A stretch of 64,000 nt of DNA, from assembly GCA_903935205.1 (NCBI GenBank), contig CAIZQU010000018.1, forward strand, positions 1 to 64,000, given 5' to 3'. The translations under genes were made by a program, and so were the position numbers. Origin of the DNA: an uncultured cyanobacterium (lineage in GTDB: Bacteria; Cyanobacteriota; Cyanobacteriia; PCC-6307; Cyanobiaceae). The notes beneath the pieces were generated by a model. That model saw nothing but the letters and a program-made list of their open reading frames with translations, was not told the DNA's origin and made no database searches. Positions within the stretch are counted from its first letter, which is position 1. Every line of letters starts with the position of its first letter. Below, piece by piece: positions 32,180 through 44,104 of the stretch.

Positions 32180-32456
32180 ATGGCCGACGCCGACCCCTCA
32201 GAGTTGGATCAGCTGCGCCGGGAAAACGCTCGCTTGATTGGGCTGCTGGAGGCGCACGGCATCGCCTGGCGCTGCAGCGGACCTGCCTCAACGGTACCCG
32301 CGCCGATCTCGGAGGCAGCCGCAGCTGGCGGTGCCGGCGGCGCTGGAAATCTCCCGCTCCGGGGAAGGTGCTCACGCGTGGGTGTTCTTTGAGGAGGCTG
32401 TAGCAGCCCGGGAGGCTCGCCAGCTGGAGGCAGCTCAACAGGGAGCTGCAGCATGA
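32180..32456 (+). pseudogene. Remnant of a TOTE conflict-system primase-helicase
   Basis: The first piece (MADADPSELDQLRRENARLIGLLEAHGIAWR) resembles the coiled N-terminus of large TOTE conflict-system archaeo-eukaryotic primase/helicase proteins. The second, in another frame, VPAALEISRSGEGAHAWVFFEEAVAAREARQLEAA, resembles their primase core around the histidine motif GxHAW. The intervening zinc and catalytic-acid region and all of the downstream helicase and nuclease are gone, and the frame shifts between the pieces. It is therefore a deletion relic, not a working gene. The match is by recall of family sequences. Confidence 0.6.
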
Positions 32457-32567
32457 CCAAACCCACCCACTCTCATAAGGCCTGGACCGACAAAGGGGGT
32501 CACGTCACAGCCATGCAAGCTCTTAAGACTCACTGCCGTGCAGGCGCTCTCGTTGATTACCCGAGAA

Positions 32568-32612
32568 GCTTCCCAAGCTGAACGTCGCCGGTTTGAATCC
32601 GGTCACCCGCTT
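32568..32612 (+). repeat. Putative attachment site copy 2 (partial tRNA-Gly)
   Basis: The same 45 bases as 31324-31368 with one mismatch. The upstream half of the tRNA (acceptor 5' strand and D arm) is absent, so this copy cannot be a functional tRNA. Weak similarity continues for about 20 bases past the repeat in both copies (CAGG-CTG-AGATT). Confidence 0.75.
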
Positions 32613-32703
32613 TCAGTTTCAGGCTGAAGATTGCTGAAGCGGCACAGGCCTGGAGCTTTGTGAATACGGCTTAGCTCTGCAGGCCTCGGCTCGGATCATT
32701 GGC

Positions 32704-33126
32704 TTACTCCAGTGCTGGCCCCATCCCGAGGGCAACCGCGGCCTGCTGCATCCGGCCATCGAAGCTAGCCAGCTGGGTGCAGCGGCTGTGCAGCGCCACC
32801 GCGAGATGCAAGGCATCACCCGCCCGCAGGCCGAGGGCCGAATCCTGGAGCAGCTCGGCCGCCTGGCGAAAGCGTTCGCGATCGAGGGAACGCAGTTCCA
32901 CGCCGCCCTGCAGGAGGCGCTCGAACTGCTCGCCAGCGGCCTGGCGGGCCTCAACACTGAGGCCGTGGTGGCGCTGCTTGATCCCCAGGGCGCTGTGGGT
33001 TTCGGTGATCAGCCAGTCGCTGCTGATCAGAGGGTCGCGCGATTGGGCAAACCAGTCGAGCGCTTGGGCACTGCGTTCTTCCGGAGTCAGCAAAGCCACG
33101 ACCACGCTGGTGTCGAGATAGATCAT
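32704..33126 (-). CDS. vapC: VapC-family PIN-domain toxin
   Basis: 140 aa. It starts MIYLDTSVVVALLTPEERS with the first PIN aspartate; SDWLITETHSAL has the conserved glutamate and GLRAGDALHLAVAL the third acidic site, with ASFDGRM near the end. PIN toxins cleave tRNA or rRNA. It lies 13 bases downstream of an AbrB-type antitoxin, forming a VapBC module. I use ATG 33126; the frame stays open to 33153. Confidence 0.88.
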   Translation of the reverse strand: MIYLDTSVVVALLTPEERSAQALDWFAQSRDPLISSDWLITETHSALGIKQRHHGLSVEARQAAGEQFERLLQGGVELRSLDRERFRQAAELLQDSALGLRAGDALHLAVALHSRCTQLASFDGRMQQAAVALGMGPALE

Positions 33127-33139
33127 CGATGGGTCAGCG

Positions 33140-33475
33140 TCAGCAGCGTTCACCGCCGCGGCATTCCTCGATCACCGAAGGGGTGAGAGGCATGGTGGCC
33201 TGAAGCCGGCGCAGATCCGTAGCCAGGGCAGAGCGATCCAGCTGGCGCCGAGGCTCCAGGCTCAGGCGGCCATCAGGCCCAACGACGATGTCGATCTGAT
33301 CGCCCTCCTGCAGTCCCGCCTGCCGCAGGCAATCGGCCGGGAGCCTGACCGCCAGGCTGTTCCCCCAGCGGCGGATCGCCTGCGGGAAATGCTGGCTGGC
33401 GTCAGCCGAGCGATCTTGAGGCCTGAACTGTGTCACGGAACGCCTTCGGCCGTTCACGGCCACCTGTAGAGACAT
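33140..33475 (-). CDS. vapB: AbrB/MazE-type antitoxin (VapB)
   Basis: About 111 aa. The swapped-hairpin DNA-binding domain reads RRWGNSLAVRLPADCLRQAGLQEGDQIDIVVGPDGRLSLEPR. The C-terminal segment (LQATMPLTPSVIEECRGGERC) should bind the VapC that follows. ATG 33475 is assumed; the first 35 residues are not family-like, so translation may begin later. Immediately upstream is a broken excisionase-like HTH gene. Confidence 0.8.
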   Translation of the reverse strand: MSLQVAVNGRRRSVTQFRPQDRSADASQHFPQAIRRWGNSLAVRLPADCLRQAGLQEGDQIDIVVGPDGRLSLEPRRQLDRSALATDLRRLQATMPLTPSVIEECRGGERC

Positions 33476-33479
33476 GACT

Positions 33480-33745
33480 CTACGTCCGGTTGGTGGCATT
33501 CCGTGCTGCAGATGCCGCCGGCTCCAGCCGGTAATGGTGGCCTCCACAGTCTCCAGGTGCCATGGCAGCGGCCCCCGGCCCTGGGTGCAGCCCCAGCGGC
33601 GGTCGTGCTTGCCGGGGGTGAGCGCCCCGCAGCCGCAGTTGGCGGAGGGTCTCGCGGCCCATCCCCAGAGCAGCGCAGGCTGTTGCCGTCGTGACCCAGA
33701 CCCGCTGACGGGTGGGCGTTGTGGCGGTGTCCCTCAGGCTCCCCC
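33480..33745 (-). pseudogene. Frameshifted excisionase-like small HTH gene
   Basis: The frame RVWVTTATACAALGMGRETLRQLRLRG looks like an Xis/MerR-type helix-turn-helix. In the next frame the sequence continues ALTPGKHDRRWGCTQGRGPLPWHLETVEATITGWSRRHL, which completes a small protein of the type found beside integrases in picocyanobacteria. Joining them needs a one-base shift near 33621-33632. No integrase gene is in the window. The family assignment is from memory and could be a generic HTH. Confidence 0.5.
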
Positions 33746-33856
33746 CGGCTGGGGGCGGAGGCGCTGGAGGGTCTCGATCAACCGGAAGCGGCGATAGCTC
33801 TTGACCTGGCGCGGGGCCCCAGCCACAACTGCTGATGGTCTTGCGGACTGCACGGC

Positions 33857-34297
33857 TCAGCGGTCGCGAATGATGCACAGATGGGCGAGCCCTGCGGCAG
33901 GCACCACGTCTGCGGCGATTCTCTGGTCAAAGGTGGCGAAACGGCCGCCATGGTGAACAGCCAGCGCCAGAAGATAGGCGTCGGTGATCTGACGCGGACC
34001 GAGCAGCCGCTCCCAGCGAATCAGGCCGTTCTGAAGCAGGCTGATGGGCTCGGGCAGGAACGCATGGCTGGGATGGCGGCAGGCCTCAGCCAGGCGTGCG
34101 GCCACCGCAGCCGCCGGCTGGGGGTTGGGATAGGTGGGCTGGGCCATGATCCGCACCACACCGTTCTCGATGATCGGGCAGGTCGCCCAGCCGTGATGCA
34201 GCTCCTGCTGCAGCCAGCGGGTGGCGGTGGCGTGCAGCACATGGCCCTGATCCAGCAGGGCGATGATCACGTTGATGTCGAGCAAAGCCCGAGCCAT
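33857..34297 (-). CDS. vapC: VapC-family PIN-domain toxin (second module)
   Basis: 146 aa, with [19 protein letters not shown] carrying the first PIN aspartate, IIENGVVRIM the glutamate and QITDAYLLALAVHHGGRFATFDQRI the distal acidic residues. This belongs to the VapC subgroup with the DxNVxIALLD start. Its ATG shares a base with the stop of the upstream antitoxin (TGATG), showing translational coupling. Confidence 0.9.
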   Translation of the reverse strand: MARALLDINVIIALLDQGHVLHATATRWLQQELHHGWATCPIIENGVVRIMAQPTYPNPQPAAAVAARLAEACRHPSHAFLPEPISLLQNGLIRWERLLGPRQITDAYLLALAVHHGGRFATFDQRIAADVVPAAGLAHLCIIRDR

Positions 34298-34548
34298 CAG
34301 AGGCCGGCCTCATCGCGCAGCTGATCGATCTGTTCGTTGCTGACCACCCGGCCGTGCTGGGCGGCAAAGGGTCGGAACCCGGCCACCGTCGGGGAGGAAT
34401 CGCCAGCGGGCAGGCCCTGATCGGCCCGCCCGTTCAAAGCGGCACGCAGCAGCCGCGACACCATCTGGCCCGCCGTCGTTCCCTGGCGGCGGGCCAGTTC
34501 CTTCGCGGCCGCCAGCACGTCGTCCTCGATGTCGAGCGTGGTGCGCAC
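34297..34548 (-). CDS. vapB: Ribbon-helix-helix antitoxin (VapB type)
   Basis: 83 aa. The N-terminus [38 protein letters not shown] is a ribbon-helix-helix DNA-binding domain. The C-terminal part ([13 protein letters not shown]) is a toxin-binding helix. It is coupled to the PIN toxin downstream and divergent from hsdM, so its operator may overlap the hsdM promoter. Confidence 0.88.
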   Translation of the reverse strand: MRTTLDIEDDVLAAAKELARRQGTTAGQMVSRLLRAALNGRADQGLPAGDSSPTVAGFRPFAAQHGRVVSNEQIDQLRDEAGL

Positions 34549-34642
34549 AGGCGGATCGAAGCCAAAGGCATTTTACATCAACGCATCAGCGCATCAAGCG
34601 CTTCTACGCCAGAGCAGGCGACAGAATGGCCCCAGGCCCCAG

Positions 34643-36760
34643 GTGCACGTGAGCGATTCGGCAGCCAGCCCAGCCCCCAGCGCGGCCGAGGACGACCTGG
34701 GCGACCTGCTGCTGGAGGTGCTCCCCCCGGACGGCAGCACGATCGGCAATGGTTCGGCGCGGGAGGCGTTGAGCCGGGCCGCCGAACGGCCGATCGGGGA
34801 GGAGGAGTACGCGGCCATCCGGGATCGGGCCTTCAGCCTGGGGCTGGTGGTGAAGGGCCGGGGCCGGGGCGGCTCGATCGGCCTGGCGGAGGGCATCGAA
34901 GGCGGCAGCCGCTATGCGGCACCAGCAGCGCCGGCGGCGGGCAGCGGGCAGGGGCGGACGAAGAGCGTTGGCCGTGGCGGTGCCCGTGGCGGTGGCGCTG
35001 GACGTGGCAACGGCAGCGGTCCGGCGTCCATCTTCCAGATCGGCCAGAAACTCACCCTCACCCAGTTGGAGAGCTTCCTGTGGAAGAGCGCCGACATCCT
35101 GCGGGGCAGCATGGATGCCTCGGAATTCAAGGACTACATCTTCGGGATGCTGTTCCTCAAGCGCCTGTCGGATGCGTTTGAGGAGGCCCGGGAGGACGTG
35201 GTCCGCTACTACCTGGGCAAGGGCCGAAGCCAGGAGCAGACCGAGGCCCTGGCCGAGGAGCACGACGAATACAACGAAACCTTCTTTGTGCCGCAGCGGG
35301 CGCGCTGGCGCAACCTGAAGGATCTCAAGCACGACATCGGCGCCGAGCTGATGAAGGCCACCGATGCGATCGAAGAGCAGAACCGGATGCTGGAGGGGGT
35401 GCTGAGCGCGATTGATTTCAACAACAAGAACAAACTCAACGACCGCAAACTGCGGGATCTGCTTTCGCACTACAGCACGTTCCGCCTGCGCAACGCCGAT
35501 TTCGAGCGGCCCGACCTGATGGGGGCGGCCTATGAGTATCTGATCAAGATGTTCGCCGATTCAGCGGGCAAGAAGGGCGGTGAGTTTTACACACCGGCGG
35601 AGGTGGTGCGGCTGCTGATCGCCCTGATCAAACCGCGGGCAGGAATGAGTGTGCTCGACCCCACCTGCGGATCGGGGGGCATGTTGATCCACACGCGCAA
35701 CTACCTGGCGGAGCACGGCGAGAACCCGGCGAACCTGCAGCTGTTCGGGCAGGAGATGAACCGCAGCACCTGGGCGATCTGCAAGCTCAACATGTTTCTG
35801 CATGGCATCTTCAGTGCCGACATCCGCAGCGGCGACACGCTGGGCGATCCGCGGCATCTCAAAGATGGCGAGTTGAGGCGCTTCCATCGGGTGATCGCCA
35901 ATCCGCCGTTTTCGCTCAAGAACTGGGGCCGCGACCTGGCGGAACACGATCCTTACGGGCGCTATCGCTTCGGCCTGCCGCCCAAGGATGCGGGCGACCT
36001 GGCGTTTGTGCAGCACATGATCGCCTCGCTGAACCAGGAGGGCGTGATGGGGGTGGTGGTGCCCCATGGTGTGCTGTTCCGCGGCGGCCAGGAAGGCGAA
36101 ATCCGCAAGGGAATCCTGGAGGATGACCTGATCGAAGCGGTGATCGGGCTGCCCGCCGGCTTGTTCTACGGCACGGGCATTCCGGCGGCGCTGTTGATCC
36201 TCAACAAGGCCAAGCCGGCCGAACGCCAGGGCAAGGTGCTGTTCATCAATGCCGAGCTCGATTACCAGGAGGGCAAGAACCAGAACATCCTCCGGGAGCA
36301 GGACATTGCCAAGGTGGTGGGCTGCTTCGACGCCTACAACGAGATCAAGCGGTTCTCCCGGGTGGTGCCACTGGAGGAGATCCGGGCGAACAACCACAAC
36401 CTGAACATCCGCCGCTATGCCGACACATCACCCCCACCGGAACCGTTTGATGTGCGAGGCATCCTGCACGGTGGGGTGCCGATCAAGGAGATCGAAAGCG
36501 AGGCCATCCAGGAGATTCTGGAGGGATTTGATGTGAGCGTGGTGCTGGTGCCGAAGGATGGGGAGTATCTGAAGTTTCGGGAGGACATCACCGAGAAATC
36601 GCAGATTCGCCAGCATCTGGAGGAGGCTTCGGATGCGGTGATTCAGCAGTTCGAGCGCTGGTGGGAGAAGTATGGGGTGTCGCTGGCCCAGATTGATGCG
36701 GAGGCGAAGGAGGCGGAGGCGGTGATGCATGGGTACTTGAGGGAGTTGGGGTATGAGTAG
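34643..36760 (+). CDS. hsdM: Type I restriction-modification DNA methyltransferase subunit
   Basis: N6-adenine methylase subunit of a type I system. Core motifs are [14 protein letters not shown], the SAM motif [10 protein letters not shown] and catalytic NPPF, with the helical HsdM_N domain ([36 protein letters not shown]) before them. Ahead of this lies an unusual ~150-residue extension: a winged-helix-like module ([22 protein letters not shown]...[17 protein letters not shown]) and an RGG-rich linker. The track start 34529 overlaps the antitoxin gene; GTG 34643 or 34649 is more likely. It overlaps hsdS by 8 bases. Confidence 0.93.
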   Translation: MHVSDSAASPAPSAAEDDLGDLLLEVLPPDGSTIGNGSAREALSRAAERPIGEEEYAAIRDRAFSLGLVVKGRGRGGSIGLAEGIEGGSRYAAPAAPAAGSGQGRTKSVGRGGARGGGAGRGNGSGPASIFQIGQKLTLTQLESFLWKSADILRGSMDASEFKDYIFGMLFLKRLSDAFEEAREDVVRYYLGKGRSQEQTEALAEEHDEYNETFFVPQRARWRNLKDLKHDIGAELMKATDAIEEQNRMLEGVLSAIDFNNKNKLNDRKLRDLLSHYSTFRLRNADFERPDLMGAAYEYLIKMFADSAGKKGGEFYTPAEVVRLLIALIKPRAGMSVLDPTCGSGGMLIHTRNYLAEHGENPANLQLFGQEMNRSTWAICKLNMFLHGIFSADIRSGDTLGDPRHLKDGELRRFHRVIANPPFSLKNWGRDLAEHDPYGRYRFGLPPKDAGDLAFVQHMIASLNQEGVMGVVVPHGVLFRGGQEGEIRKGILEDDLIEAVIGLPAGLFYGTGIPAALLILNKAKPAERQGKVLFINAELDYQEGKNQNILREQDIAKVVGCFDAYNEIKRFSRVVPLEEIRANNHNLNIRRYADTSPPPEPFDVRGILHGGVPIKEIESEAIQEILEGFDVSVVLVPKDGEYLKFREDITEKSQIRQHLEEASDAVIQQFERWWEKYGVSLAQIDAEAKEAEAVMHGYLRELGYE

Positions 36761-37982
36761 CGAGCTCTCGACAGCCTCTGACTACACCATCCGCCCACTC
36801 GGCGACTTCTTTGACATTGTCAAGGTGCGCAGTGATGCATCTCTTCCGATTTATTCAGTCACCCTTCGGGATGGGATGCAGAGAAGAGATGAGCTAGGCA
36901 GGATTATTCAGTCTGACCTGAAAAGCGAAGACAATCTCTTTGCCGCCAAGAATGACGTCTGTTACAATATGATGAGAATGTGGCAGGGCGCATGCGGATT
37001 GGCGCCTGAGAATTGCCATGTATCTCCTGCGTATGTTGTTTGCAGGCCGAAAGAGGGCCTGGATCCCAGATTCGCGGCTTACCTGCTGAAAAGCGAGCAG
37101 GCACTTAAGCAATTTATAGATAAGTCCCAAGGGGTTACTTCTGATAGATGGCGACTCTATCCTGAAGAGTTTGCCAAGATCAGGCTGCCTATCCCCCCAC
37201 TCCCCGAGCAGAAGAAGATCGCCGAGATACTCTCTGGGATTGACACAGTTATTTGGAATCACAAGGCGAGAGCAAAGAAGTGCGAAGAGCTAATTGCTGC
37301 AACCGAAGAAAGAACTTTTGAGGTCTTTAGAAAAGACGATTTAGGCCAGCAAGATCGGGCAGGACGCAATGCCAAGGAAGTGATTGCACTCGGAGATATT
37401 TTTGAATTCAGGAATGGGCTTAATTATTCCAAGGCAAATACTGGCAGAGGATTGAAGGTTGTAGGGGTTGGAGATTTCAAGAATTATCGCACACCAAAAT
37501 ATGAGTCACTGGGAGAACTGTCTCCAGAAGGCCTTGATTTCGACTTATCCCTGTTACAAGAGGGCGATTTCCTTTTTGTGAGGTCTAACGGCAATCGCCT
37601 ACTAATAGGCAGATGTCTATCTATTGAAAAGATTCCCACGGGAGCCCCTGTTGTACATAGTGGTTTCACGATCAGGGCACGGCCTAGGAATCAACACGCT
37701 TATTCAAATGACTACATCAAGCAGTTGCTCCAGAGTCGCATATTCCGAAGATCAGTTGCAGAACTTGGAGGTGGTACCAACATTTCCAATCTCTCCCAAG
37801 ACATCCTTTCCGAAACCATGATCGCTCTGCCGTCAATTCAAAGGCAGGAGAAGGAATCATCTGGCCTGCTCGCCATCCAAGGATTTTATGAACATACTCA
37901 AAATAAAGTTATCCGATTGGAGGCGATGAAAGTTGCCGTCTCATCAGACCTCCTCTCCGGCCGCAAGCGGGTCACCGTCTAA
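36753..37982 (+). CDS. hsdS: Type I restriction-modification specificity subunit
   Basis: Sets the recognition site of the complex. There are two target-recognition domains: [17 protein letters not shown] to [22 protein letters not shown], and [19 protein letters not shown] to [11 protein letters not shown]. Each is followed by a conserved helical spacer. The first half's [13 protein letters not shown] box is the standard TRD end. The gene is clearly more AT-rich than hsdM and hsdR on each side, as expected where TRDs have been exchanged. No half-gene or invertase is seen nearby. Confidence 0.93.
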   Translation: MSSELSTASDYTIRPLGDFFDIVKVRSDASLPIYSVTLRDGMQRRDELGRIIQSDLKSEDNLFAAKNDVCYNMMRMWQGACGLAPENCHVSPAYVVCRPKEGLDPRFAAYLLKSEQALKQFIDKSQGVTSDRWRLYPEEFAKIRLPIPPLPEQKKIAEILSGIDTVIWNHKARAKKCEELIAATEERTFEVFRKDDLGQQDRAGRNAKEVIALGDIFEFRNGLNYSKANTGRGLKVVGVGDFKNYRTPKYESLGELSPEGLDFDLSLLQEGDFLFVRSNGNRLLIGRCLSIEKIPTGAPVVHSGFTIRARPRNQHAYSNDYIKQLLQSRIFRRSVAELGGGTNISNLSQDILSETMIALPSIQRQEKESSGLLAIQGFYEHTQNKVIRLEAMKVAVSSDLLSGRKRVTV

Positions 37983-37984
37983 CC

Positions 37985-40971
<2,987 letters not shown>

Positions 40972-40975
<4 letters not shown>

Positions 40976-41679
40976 GCGCCATCCCGCAGGAGCTGCTGGG
41001 GCTGCGGGTCGAGGTGGTGCGCTCGCTTCGGCGCACCGCTGCCCTGCAGATCGTGGGCTCGGAGCTGCAGGTGCGGGTGCCCGCGCAGCTGGCGGATGAT
41101 CGGATCGCCGCGATCCTTCAGCAGAAGCGCCCCTGGATCCGCTCCAAGGTGGCCCAGCTGCAACAGTTGCCGCCCCATCGGCCCAGGGAAGCGGTGAGCG
41201 GTGAATCCTTTCCCTACCTCGGCCGTCATTACCGCCTCAAGGTGCAGGAGGGACATCCGGTGGGAGTGTGCCTTTCCGGCGGCCTCCTGCGGGCCACCGT
41301 TCGCCCCCAGGAGCAGGGAGACCAGCGCCGCGCCCGCATCCGCCACTACCTGGAGCGGTGGTATCGCGGCCGTGCCCTGGAGCGCCTGCAGGACAAAGCC
41401 GATCGCTACGGACGGCAGATGGGCGTGACGCCCGCCAGCGTCAGCGTGCGGGCCTTCCGCTCCCGCTGGGGCTCCTGCGACAGACAGGGAAAGGTGGTGT
41501 TCAACTGGCACATCATCAAGGCACCGCACCCCGTGGTGGATTACGTGGTGATCCATGAGCTGGCCCATCTGGTGCATGCCAATCACTCCAGGGCTTTCTG
41601 GCAGCTGGTGGAACGCCACTGCCCCGCCTTTGCGCTTCACCGCACCTGGCTGAAGGACCAGGCCCTGAGGCTGCTGTGA
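40972..41679 (+). CDS. YgjP-type (DUF45) metallopeptidase-like protein
   Basis: 235 aa. The zinc motif is HELAHLVHANHS with the preceding signature RSRWGSCDRQGKVVFNWHIIKAP. The N-terminal half is a small beta domain. The GTG at 40972 overlaps the hsdR stop (GTGA), so it is translated as part of the restriction operon. Genes of this family are frequent neighbours of type I systems, but their job there is not known to me. The open frame to 40846 is hsdR read out of frame. Confidence 0.9.
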
Positions 41680-41893
41680 ACAGCCTCGCGAACACCAACG
41701 ATCCGAGCCATCCCCTGCTGCTGCCACGCCAGCCCAGCCGTCCCCATGCTTGCTGTTGGACGGGTAGCTGGACAGTGCCGGCCGCCTGGGAAGACGATCT
41801 CTCCGGGCAGGGTCAGGAGCGCAGACAGGGGAAGCGGAACAGGCAGAAGCCAGTGCAATCGCAGCGACATATTGAAAGAAAGCCTGGCCTGGA

Positions 41894-42970
41894 TTAGCGG
41901 AACTGAGGAAGCTTGTTCGCATCAAAACCACGACGCAAGGCCTCGCCAATGCTAAGACCGATCGGCAAGTCACCAGAGAAGGCGCTTCCAGTTGTTCGCT
42001 TGTAGAGCTTCGATTCGACCAGTCGATAGGTGCTGGCAGGAAGGGGAATATCTCCGGATGCTGCGACAATGCGAAGAGCGTTGCGAACAGCATAGCTGGT
42101 GAATCTCTGCAAATCAGGCCTGGCCGCGAGGGCCTTGTCGTTGACATAGACAAACAAAGGCCGCGAAAGCGGCTGATAGCGCCCCGACTGAACATTGGCA
42201 ACAGACGGATGAACCGCGCCAGAAGAGGAGGCAACAGCAAGGGCCCTGAGTTTATTCTGGCTACCCCTATAGTAACTGAATCCGAAATAACCAAGAGCCT
42301 TTACATCCTGCGACACACAGCTAACGATAACATTGTCATCCTCGCTAAAAGCGTAATCCCGCCTTGAATTATCAGTGTCACCATTAATAGCCTTGTTAAA
42401 ATAGTCGTAGGTACCCGAGTCCCTGCCAGGTCCGCAGAGCTTGATCGGGAGCCGCGGCCAGTCGCGGTTCACATCGTTCCAGGTACTGACTTTTCCCTCA
42501 GCTTGCCGCCCCCACAGCCGGGCCAGTTCCTTGACGGTGATCTGTCTGGCCCATGTGTTAGCAGGGTGCACCACGATGGAGATGGCATCAAAGGCGATCG
42601 GCAGCTCAATGAAGCTGATGCGATTGCCAGCACAAGCCTTGAGCTCCTTGGCGTTGATCGGCCGGGAGGCGTTGGCGATCTCGAGCTGGCCAAGACAGAA
42701 GCGCCTGAAGCCATCACTGGTTCCGGTCTCCTTGAGATCGACCCTGGTGCTGTTGCCTGACGCCTGGAAGGATCGGATCGCCTCCTTCATGAACGGGAAC
42801 ACCGTGCTGGAGCCGCCGATCCGGATACTGGAGGGGGGCCTGGTGCTGCCGTTGCCTCCAAGAGCAAGAGCCAGCGAAGCGGCCAAGGGTGTAGTCGTCA
42901 TGGTTGTGGCGATCGCTGCCGCAACCTGAATCCCGAAGAAAACGCTTCGAGACACCCGGCTGGAAGTCAT
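41894..42970 (-). CDS. PstS/SphX-like phosphate-binding protein
   Basis: Periplasmic substrate-binding protein of a phosphate ABC transporter. ATG 42970 gives 358 aa with signal peptide VFFGIQVAAAIATTMTTTPLAASLALA. Phosphate-site segments are IRIGGSSTVFPFMKEAI, GTSDGFRRFCLGQLEIANASRPI and GRDSGTYDYFNKAI. It has no pstCAB genes beside it, as for orphan SphX proteins. The upstream palindrome at 43002-43033 contains an ArsR-type box also found before gap, implying control by the neighbouring arsR. It could alternatively bind arsenate. Confidence 0.88.
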   Translation of the reverse strand: MTSSRVSRSVFFGIQVAAAIATTMTTTPLAASLALALGGNGSTRPPSSIRIGGSSTVFPFMKEAIRSFQASGNSTRVDLKETGTSDGFRRFCLGQLEIANASRPINAKELKACAGNRISFIELPIAFDAISIVVHPANTWARQITVKELARLWGRQAEGKVSTWNDVNRDWPRLPIKLCGPGRDSGTYDYFNKAINGDTDNSRRDYAFSEDDNVIVSCVSQDVKALGYFGFSYYRGSQNKLRALAVASSSGAVHPSVANVQSGRYQPLSRPLFVYVNDKALAARPDLQRFTSYAVRNALRIVAASGDIPLPASTYRLVESKLYKRTTGSAFSGDLPIGLSIGEALRRGFDANKLPQFR

Positions 42971-43001
42971 GGGGCGGATCAGGGGAGGGAACAAACCTCC
43001 A

Positions 43002-43033
43002 CTTAACCCATCAACCGTTATTGATGGGTTAAG
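43002..43033. promoter_or_regulatory. Palindromic operator upstream of pstS-like gene
   Basis: A perfect 13-bp inverted repeat (CTTAACCCATCAA / TTGATGGGTTAAG) with a 6-base centre lies 32-63 bases upstream of the pstS start. Its core ATCAA-N6-TTGAT is the same as the box before gap. The outer arms CTTAACCC also look like half of a cyanobacterial Pho box. An operator is more likely than a terminator because of its position before a start codon. Confidence 0.7.
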
Positions 43034-43502
43034 GATGGGGCGACTGTCACGGAAGGTCATCCTGGAGCTGAATCAACCGTCGTGCAGCGCCACTGACTCC
43101 CAATCCTGACTCCCAATCCCGGATTCAACCACTGGTGTCGAGCCCCTGCGAGCACTGCTGCGGGCCAGACAACGCCTGCAGGCCAAAAGATGGCAAGTTA
43201 CAACGACACGGCCCGAAAGTGCCCGGAATTGGGCCATCACTGATCCCAAGAGTCGACAGCTCCTCTCGTTCGCCATCAACGTCCACTCTCTCCTCGCCAG
43301 CAGGGAACCGATGCCAAGGCAATGATCTGGCCTGCTCCATGTGAGGCGATCAGATCCTCCGCTCAGATCCAGCCAACCGGACAGTTCACCGTGAAAATCG
43401 TGGCAGTGGACGGGCATGGGCAGAGATGGCACCAATACCGCCACCATCGCCGACATGGTCCACACCGGCAGCAGCTTGTCGGGCCTGGAGGGCCATCACA
43501 GC
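43034..43502. other. Intergenic stretch between pstS-like gene and arsR
   Basis: About 470 bases. The frame 43073-43465 on the minus strand is open but Arg/Cys-rich and matches nothing I recognise; it could be a decayed gene. No repeat or RNA gene was seen. Confidence 0.35.
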
Positions 43503-43868
43503 TCAGGAGCAGGGATTCGCAGGGGCCGGCGACACGGCAGCGAGCTGGTCCAGCCAGTCGCGCAGCAGCAGCAGGGAGTCAGGCTCCAGGCGGTAGTAGA
43601 TCCAGCGCCCCTCCTGGCGGGCGCGGATCAGGCCCGCCTCCTTGAGCACCTTGAGATGAAACGACAGTTTCGACTGGGCCAGATCCAGATCGCCCGTGAG
43701 GTCACAGACGCAGCGTTCACCATGCTGCAGGGCCTGCACCACCTGGAGACGGATCGGCTCGGCCAGGGCGCGCAACAGCTGCTGCGCCTGATCGGGAGCC
43801 AGCGGCTCAGCGGTTGACACAGGTGCGGCAGTGGCTTCCACGATGGATCGGACTGGAGCTGCTGGCAC
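43503..43868 (-). CDS. arsR: ArsR-family metalloregulator
   Basis: 121 aa winged-helix repressor. The As(III)/Sb(III)-sensing cysteines are in ERCVCDLTGD (Cys53, Cys55), matching the ELCVCDL motif of classical ArsR. The recognition helix region is LAQSKLSFHLKVLKEAGLIRARQEGRWIYYRL. It is divergent from the gap-arsJ operon; arsenite binding should release its operators before gap and probably before the pstS-like gene. Confidence 0.93.
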   Translation of the reverse strand: MPAAPVRSIVEATAAPVSTAEPLAPDQAQQLLRALAEPIRLQVVQALQHGERCVCDLTGDLDLAQSKLSFHLKVLKEAGLIRARQEGRWIYYRLEPDSLLLLRDWLDQLAAVSPAPANPCS

Positions 43869-43912
43869 GAGTCTGTCGGCAAAGGGGGCTGCGATCGAGA
43901 AGCGACAGCACC

Positions 43913-44020
43913 GAGGCGAGGCGAGGCGAGGCGAGGCGAGGCCAGGTCAGGTCAGGTCAGGTCAGGTCAGGTCAGGTCAGGTCAGGTCAGGTCAGGTCAG
44001 GTCAGGTCAGGTCAGGCGAG
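43913..44020. repeat. Pentanucleotide tandem repeat in arsR/gap promoter region
   Basis: Six units of GAGGC (43913-43942) run directly into 14 units of CAGGT (43943-44012), then degenerate GAGGC-like sequence. The array lies between the arsR start and the gap operator, so it is in the arsR leader or promoter. Pentamer slippage would change promoter spacing in 5-base steps. All reading frames through it give QVRSG-type repeats that are not a real protein. Confidence 0.95.
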
Positions 44021-44047
44021 GCCGATGTGACGCGGAACACCCGGTCC

Positions 44048-44063
44048 ATCAACCCTAGTTGAT
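44048..44063. promoter_or_regulatory. ArsR-type operator before gap-arsJ
   Basis: The inverted repeat ATCAA-CCCTAG-TTGAT lies 42 bases before the gap ATG at 44105. It shares both ATCAA/TTGAT arms and the 6-base spacing with the box upstream of the pstS-like gene. The arrangement fits ArsR/SmtB-family operators. Confidence 0.75.
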
Positions 44064-44104
44064 CTATGGTTGCAGCGTTGGCCGGCGCTTCCGCTTCCCA
44101 GTCC

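Noticed and set aside
32568-32640. Second tRNA-Gly gene
   Set aside because: The 5' acceptor strand and D arm are missing, so no cloverleaf can form; it is a duplicated 3' end.
43002-43033. Transcription terminator for arsR
   Set aside because: The arsR end is almost 470 bases away, while the palindrome sits just before the pstS-like start and contains the ArsR-type box.
43913-44020. CRISPR-like array
   Set aside because: Units are 5 bases with no spacers, and no cas genes are present; it is a microsatellite-type repeat.
43814-44062. ORFs with QVRSG/GQVRS peptide repeats
   Set aside because: They are translations of the pentanucleotide DNA repeat in any frame, not a coding gene.
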